This document shows positions 59,848 through 64,000 of a stretch of 64,000 bases of DNA, in pieces. How positions within the stretch are numbered: the stretch's first letter is position 1; the number at the start of each line of letters is the position of its first letter. Where the stretch lies: assembly GCF_000243415.2 (NCBI RefSeq), contig NZ_KI912270.1, positions 5,041,837 to 5,105,836 on the forward strand, given 5' to 3'. The translations under genes and the position numbers were made by a program. Below the pieces are notes generated by a model, which ran no database searches, had not been told where the DNA came from, and saw only the letters and a list, made by a program, of their open reading frames with translations. The DNA is from Mycolicibacterium tusciae JS617 (GTDB taxonomy: Bacteria; Actinomycetota; Actinomycetes; Mycobacteriales; Mycobacteriaceae).

Positions 59848-60138
59848 TCAGCGATCCCAGACGCTGTCCACGCGGACCGGGTTGCGGATGCCGGAGTCCT
59901 CGGCTTCCTGGGTCAGCGCGGAGGCGATGCCGACCGAGAGCCCAATGAGGACCGCGAAGACGATGGCACCGATTTCGGCGGTGATCGCCGAACCCGAGCC
60001 TTCCTTGAGCTTCTTGATGGCCGAGCCCGCGCCGATGACCAGGGCCACCAACGCCAAGAAGCCCAGCACCGTCAGACCCAGTTTGTTACCGGCCTCAAAA
60101 AGGCCTGACGCCGCCAGCAATTCGGTATTTCCTGTCAT
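59848..60138 (-). CDS. Two-span membrane protein of the conjugation operon (VirB2/TcpE-like position)
   Basis: A 96-residue protein with hydrophobic spans KLGLTVLGFLALVALVIGAG and ITAEIGAIVFAVLIGLSVGI, separated by a short basic loop (KKLKEG). In Gram-positive T4SS such a small protein lies upstream of the VirB3/PrgI protein. It could be the pilin-like subunit. Confidence 0.65.
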   Translation of the reverse strand: MTGNTELLAASGLFEAGNKLGLTVLGFLALVALVIGAGSAIKKLKEGSGSAITAEIGAIVFAVLIGLSVGIASALTQEAEDSGIRNPVRVDSVWDR

Positions 60139-60164
60139 GGTGGTCAGCCTTTCTTTGAGTGCGC

Positions 60165-61091
60165 TTAGTTATGCGGTTTGGCGACAGGATCAGCTTCGGA
60201 GTTGCCGCCGACCTGTGGAACTAAGTCTATGGCCGACACCATCCAGGTTCCGCCGCTATTTTCCAGCGTCAGCGGGTACACAAGATTCACTGTGGCAAAT
60301 TGCGATGTTTGGGCGATGACCGTGGCGCGCACGTGCAACTGCTCCCCCGGTGCCGGGGTCTCGGGCACGCTGCGGTTGGTGGCGGCCGCGGAGACGACGG
60401 CACTTTGGTAGCCGCCGATCGGGCGCAGCGGAGCGCCGGCCACCACGTAGCGATCCAGCCCGTTGGTCGCTGTCAGATAGGTGCGGATGAATCCGGCCAC
60501 CACGGCGAACACCGGGCTCTCCGGGCCCAGAGCGTTGCGGTAGTCGAGTGTGAAGTCTGCACCCGGTCCGGGATCGTTGATTTGGGCCGGGAAGTCGAGG
60601 GCTCGGGGCTGACGATTCCACAGCGACACCGGCACCTGGTAGAAGGTGCGGGTGGGTTGGGCCGAGGCGTAGGGGCGTTCGTTGACCGAGATCACGGCGG
60701 TGTAGAGCTCGGTGTCATCGAGGGTGCCCATCCGCAGCACTGGACCCACCTGCGGTGCGGTGATCACCGCTGCCGGTGTCGAGGGCAGCGCCAAGCCCTG
60801 CTCAGGCAAGGTGATGAAGCGCGCCAAGCTGTCTCGCTGATTGACCGTCGCGGTGCGCCACGCCACCACGAAGTCCGATGCGAATGCCCCCACGACGCTT
60901 TGTTGGTTGCGTTCGCGCTGAGCGATCCCGATGAAGTCGGGGCGGTCGGGGGCGAAGAACACCTTGCAGCCCGCGGCGGCGCCGAATAACGCGGCGGCGG
61001 TCACGGCGATCACGCCGGCCCGATGGGCGCCACCGCGCCAGCGGTGCAGACGTCCTTGCCAGGTTTTTGACAGTGCCACAGGGGATCTCAT
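60165..61091 (-). CDS. TcpC/VirB8-like conjugation protein
   Basis: A 308-residue protein with one N-terminal membrane span (AGVIAVTAAALFGAAAGCKV) and two extracytoplasmic NTF2-like domains (SDFVVAWRTATVNQRDSLAR; FIRTYLTATNGLDRYVVAGA; NLVYPLTLENSGGTWMVSAI). This matches TcpC of Gram-positive conjugation systems, which links the inner-membrane complex to the cell wall space. Confidence 0.85.
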   Translation of the reverse strand: MRSPVALSKTWQGRLHRWRGGAHRAGVIAVTAAALFGAAAGCKVFFAPDRPDFIGIAQRERNQQSVVGAFASDFVVAWRTATVNQRDSLARFITLPEQGLALPSTPAAVITAPQVGPVLRMGTLDDTELYTAVISVNERPYASAQPTRTFYQVPVSLWNRQPRALDFPAQINDPGPGADFTLDYRNALGPESPVFAVVAGFIRTYLTATNGLDRYVVAGAPLRPIGGYQSAVVSAAATNRSVPETPAPGEQLHVRATVIAQTSQFATVNLVYPLTLENSGGTWMVSAIDLVPQVGGNSEADPVAKPHN

Positions 61092-61094
61092 TTC

Positions 61095-62234
61095 TTAGGG
61101 CTGGTAACCGAGGAACTTCAGTGCACTCATCGCGAACGTGTTGTCCACGGGGTCGCTGCCGTTGTCGGGCGCGGTCAGGTCCGGGTACGGCTCGGGGTCC
61201 TGCGGGGATTCCGACAGCGGGCCGCCACCTTCGCCGAGCAGCGATTCCACCAAGCCCGGCTGAGCCTCGGGCAGGGCGGCGGGATCGGTGGCCGGCAGCG
61301 GCGAGGCGGGCGGACGCGAGGTCTGCAGGATCATCACGTTGACCCGAGAGGCCAGCACCCGTCGCGGCAGGGCCGCGGTGACCGGCCCGTGGGCGTTTCC
61401 GGTGTCCTGAGTGAAGATGTCGGAGACGACGTTGCCGTTGAGGAAGATGTATTGCAGCCGGGTCACCACCCGATGCTGAAGCCAGCGGTCCTGTCCCCCA
61501 GGTGTTTTCGCCACCCATCCCGGCGTGACCTCGACACCGGAAACCATGTAGCTCTTGCCAAAGTCGACAGTGAGGATCTTGCCTTCGAGGGCCTCATCGC
61601 GTGAGCCCCGCGCGCACACCCACGCCGAATCGGTGGCCGTGTCGGTCAGCGACTGCGCCGAGGTCGACCCGGCGGCGCACGGGGCACTGGCGGTGTACGG
61701 GATGGACTGGTCCTGGGGGACTGTCGGCGGCGCGGAGGTGGGAACCGGCTGAGGCTGAGCCACCGGCGCGGCCACAGCGGGACTGTCCTGACGGGGCGCT
61801 GCCGGGGTATCGGTGTCGCTGAACGTCACCAGCGCCGCCACGATGGCCGTCACCGCCACGACCAGTCCCGCTCCCAGCATCACGGCGGTGCGTTTGGCGC
61901 CGGCATCAGCGCGCGCCGCCCCGGATTCGTCGCGATCGGCGGCCAAAGCCGTCGCGGCGTCGAGCTGCACCGGCGGCACGTCGGGTGCGATCGCGGCGGC
62001 CGAATGCAGATGCGGGTCGGTCAGCGCGTCGTCCTCGTCCTCGGCGTCCGGTTCGGCGACGTCAGGTTCAGCGGCGTCGGATTCGGGGATGGGGGCGGAG
62101 GTGTCGACGTCGGCGAAGTCGATGCCGGCGGCGTCGGAGTGCACCGTCCCGACCGGCGGCGCGGCCGACGAGTCGGGGCCGCCCAGCAGGTCATCGACCC
62201 AGCACTCATCGGTAATCGGCGAGCTCTCAGCCAC
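61095..62234 (-). CDS. Single-span protein with discoidin/NADase-type glycan-binding-like domain
   Basis: A 379-residue protein from the GTG at 62234 with GAGG nine bases upstream; the longer TTG start at 62249 would overlap more of the previous gene. Acidic cytoplasmic part (1-130), one membrane span (VMLGAGLVVAVTAIVAALVT), Pro-rich linker, then an outer domain with GKILTVDFGKSYMVSGVEVT and PGWVAKT. That outer pattern resembles F5/8-type C (discoidin) folds, known to bind glycans. It may anchor the transfer complex to the wall or recognise recipients. Confidence 0.65.
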   Translation of the reverse strand: MAESSPITDECWVDDLLGGPDSSAAPPVGTVHSDAAGIDFADVDTSAPIPESDAAEPDVAEPDAEDEDDALTDPHLHSAAAIAPDVPPVQLDAATALAADRDESGAARADAGAKRTAVMLGAGLVVAVTAIVAALVTFSDTDTPAAPRQDSPAVAAPVAQPQPVPTSAPPTVPQDQSIPYTASAPCAAGSTSAQSLTDTATDSAWVCARGSRDEALEGKILTVDFGKSYMVSGVEVTPGWVAKTPGGQDRWLQHRVVTRLQYIFLNGNVVSDIFTQDTGNAHGPVTAALPRRVLASRVNVMILQTSRPPASPLPATDPAALPEAQPGLVESLLGEGGGPLSESPQDPEPYPDLTAPDNGSDPVDNTFAMSALKFLGYQP

Positions 62235-62583
62235 GGCGGTCGTCCTCAATCACCTCGGCGTCGACCACCGTCGGCCTCGGCTGCCACGCCACCGGCGGGG
62301 GTCCCATCCACACCGGCAACAGCACCCAGCCACCCGGGGCCTGCGGCGCCCAGCCCACCGGCCGCGCCGGCGGTGCCGTGCGGGCGGGGGTCACCGCGCG
62401 TGCGGTCGGCAGCGCCGGCAGCTGTCGGTGCGGGCGCCGGGCCTGCATCGCTTTGGCCACCACGACCACGACGGCGATCAACAGCAGAAGCGGAGCGAGC
62501 TTGATGACGATGTGCACCACCGCCAGCGCGAGAACCGCCGTCAGGGCGGCCATGATGGCAAATAGAGCCAGAAGTATCCTCAT
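62227..62583 (-). CDS. Small membrane protein, first gene of the conjugation operon
   Basis: A 118-residue protein. Two hydrophobic spans at the N-terminus (MRILLALFAIMAALTAVLAL and IKLAPLLLLIAVVVVVAKAM) are followed by a Pro-rich cytoplasmic part. It overlaps the next gene by eight bases. Role unknown; an accessory of the transfer system by position. Confidence 0.65.
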   Translation of the reverse strand: MRILLALFAIMAALTAVLALAVVHIVIKLAPLLLLIAVVVVVAKAMQARRPHRQLPALPTARAVTPARTAPPARPVGWAPQAPGGWVLLPVWMGPPPVAWQPRPTVVDAEVIEDDRRG

Positions 62584-62672
62584 GCGGGCAACCTAACGTC
62601 GGTGTATGACATAAATCGGCGGTCACAATTTGCTGGCCGACTTCGTGAATCTGGTGCGGTAAGTTGGGGATT
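62584..62672. promoter_or_regulatory. Divergent promoter region of the transfer operon and regulator
   Basis: 89 bases between the leftward transfer operon and the rightward regulator. AT-rich for this region (TATGACATAAATC). A TTGCTG and a GTAAGTT could be the regulator's -35 and -10; neither is strong. The natural place for the regulator to act. Confidence 0.4.
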
Positions 62673-63179
62673 ATGACGGTCCCAGCCGACGGCGTTCCCC
62701 GACTCATGCACTTCGTCGACGCCCGGCTGTCCCAGCTGCGGATGAGCAAGGAAGAGGCCAACCGCCGCGGCTTCCCCCACCCCAGCACGTTGGCCGCCGT
62801 GCGCGACCGCGACTCTCAGCGCACGCCCACCGTGCGCACGCTGCTGCGCATCGACCGCACCCTGGGCTGGCAACCCGGCTCCGCCGCGGTGGTCCTGCTG
62901 GGAGGCGCGCCGTTGAGCGTGACCGCGCGCACCACCCGCGGCGTGCGCGCCCACGAACAGACCGCGAAGCCGATGACCGCTAATGACGTCGCCGACCGGC
63001 TCCTGGGCCAACTGCACGATGAGATCGAGCGGGCCCGCAGCGACGTGCGCGCCTTCGACGAACGACTCCAGCGCCTCTACACGGTGCACAAGCGGCTGGC
63101 CCAGGAGTTGCGCGTCGATCACAGCCTGGTCGAGGAGTTCGACGACCAGGATGCCGTCACCGAATCCGTGCAGCACTGA
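62673..63179 (+). CDS. XRE-like transcriptional regulator
   Basis: A 168-residue protein from the ATG at 62673 (MTVPADGVPRLMHFVDARLS). The HTH-like part is LRMSKEEANRRGFPHPSTLA then TPTVRTLLRIDRTLGWQPGS, typical of actinobacterial XRE proteins that regulate mobile elements. The C-terminal half is a coiled coil (RSDVRAFDERLQRLYTVHKR). Divergent from the transfer operon, so it probably controls conjugation. Confidence 0.7.
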   Translation: MTVPADGVPRLMHFVDARLSQLRMSKEEANRRGFPHPSTLAAVRDRDSQRTPTVRTLLRIDRTLGWQPGSAAVVLLGGAPLSVTARTTRGVRAHEQTAKPMTANDVADRLLGQLHDEIERARSDVRAFDERLQRLYTVHKRLAQELRVDHSLVEEFDDQDAVTESVQH

Positions 63180-63193
63180 GGTACGGCCCGCCC

Positions 63194-63850
63194 TCACCAT
63201 CGCGGCATCCGCTCGCCGTGGTCGGGCAGCGGGCGGGGTTCCACCACCGGCGGGCCGGTGATCTCGTAGGGCCCCAGAATCTCGGCGGCATCCTCAGGAC
63301 TCAGCGTGGGCTCGGGCGGAGTCAGCGGCCACCACGAATCCGAGCCCGGAATCGCCAACCAGCCTTCGGCCAGGCCGTACACGCCGGCCACCACCGGGGC
63401 GGCCGCCACCTGAGCGCACAACCACGGCACGACCACCATCTGACCGAACGTCTGCGCAGGGTCATACAGCGCGACGATCGGCAGCCCCAGCGCCACTCCC
63501 GACCACAGCAAGGCCGCAATAGGAAATGAGCGCAGCGTCGCCGGAATCAGGTTCACCAACACCGATTTGAGCGCGACGCCGGCCAGCCAACCCAGCGGAA
63601 TGCACACCGCCAGAATCGTTATCAGCACCAGCTCCACCTGAGAGGTCGGCGACTTCGCCGCCCGCAGAATCAGTGGCGGCAGTGACGTGTCGTCGTGCGG
63701 GTCGGGCACCGCGGCCACGGTGCTGCGCTGGCGGGCGCGGACGCGGCGGCCGAGCTGCTCGGCGCGGCGGCGTTGAATCAGCGACCACCCTTGGTGTCGG
63801 GCAATCCAGGCCCTGCGCACCTCATCAAACTTGTCGCTGGGATCAGCCAT
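63194..63850 (-). CDS. Membrane protein near the transfer operon
   Basis: A 218-residue protein. A basic N-terminus (SLIQRRRAEQLGRRVRARQR) is followed by three hydrophobic spans (VELVLITILAVCIPLGWLAG; FPIAALLWSGVALGLPIVAL; VVVPWLCAQVAAAPVVAGVY). The C-terminus is Pro-rich and acidic. No named family. It is transcribed toward the regulator gene and separated from it by 14 bases; probably another accessory of the T4SS. Confidence 0.65.
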   Translation of the reverse strand: MADPSDKFDEVRRAWIARHQGWSLIQRRRAEQLGRRVRARQRSTVAAVPDPHDDTSLPPLILRAAKSPTSQVELVLITILAVCIPLGWLAGVALKSVLVNLIPATLRSFPIAALLWSGVALGLPIVALYDPAQTFGQMVVVPWLCAQVAAAPVVAGVYGLAEGWLAIPGSDSWWPLTPPEPTLSPEDAAEILGPYEITGPPVVEPRPLPDHGERMPRW

Positions 63851-64000
63851 ACTCCGACCCTAAATCGCGCCAAAGGGTTGCTCGTGCACTATTTTTGCGG
63901 CCCCATCGTGCTGCCGCGCAGACCGGCCGCGCATCGCTTGCTAGCGGGCGCGTCATCACCGGGTGACCGGCCACCGTCAGGTGACAGCCGCTCGCGCTGC
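63851..64000. other. Noncoding end of the window
   Basis: 150 bases upstream of the membrane-protein gene. It should contain its promoter; I see no clear promoter or other feature. Confidence 0.4.

Overview
The window is GC-rich DNA that looks like part of a large conjugative mycobacterial plasmid, or an integrated copy of one. The pointers are an EccA-type type VII secretion ATPase, an MPT63-like (DUF1942) secreted protein, a MobF/TrwC relaxase, a Gram-positive type IV secretion cluster (VirB4-like ATPase, VirB6-like channel, TcpC-like protein), a ParB-like protein, and many small orphan genes. Several mobile elements are nested in this backbone.

Region by region. 1-1200: debris of toxin-antitoxin systems (VbhA-like antitoxin with a truncated fic gene; ParD with a broken parE) and the start of a TetR regulator. 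1085-7916: a Tn7-like transposon, tnsA-tnsB-tnsC-tniQ on the minus strand, with 20-bp TnsB-site-like repeats at its right end. 7942-9369: two conserved-looking genes of unknown function. 9515-16907: plasmid housekeeping genes (PP-loop enzyme, DUF932 protein, ParB, NrdH redoxin, DnaB-N-like protein), several preceded by a roughly 190-bp imperfect-palindrome leader (family A). 17037-31221: an array of small genes, nine of them directly preceded by a second leader of about 280 bp (family B), also a long imperfect hairpin, with compensatory changes between subtypes. Two identical IS110 elements sit exactly in the ribosome-binding sites of two array genes, and a higBA-like module lies between them. 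31307-38311: small membrane peptide, relaxase, MPT63-like protein, AlbA_2-type protein and GIY-YIG protein.

38439-52740 was originally one helicase gene with C-terminal helicase-associated repeats. It is split in its DEAH motif by an 11.3-kb Tn554-like element (38886-50208, flanked by TGCGAC). That element carries tnpABC-like recombinase genes and two defence-like operons: a methyltransferase pair with a GIY-YIG-helicase, and a ThsB-like TIR protein with a HIT-domain membrane protein. The second pair resembles Thoeris but has an effector type that I do not know from described systems. 52751-63850: XRE pseudogene, eccA, and the type IV secretion operon read leftward, with a regulator at its head.

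The main candidates for undescribed biology are the TIR plus HIT-membrane pair, the two families of gene-leader hairpins, and the IS110 noncoding RNA whose guide-like segments match the ribosome-binding sites where the element sits.
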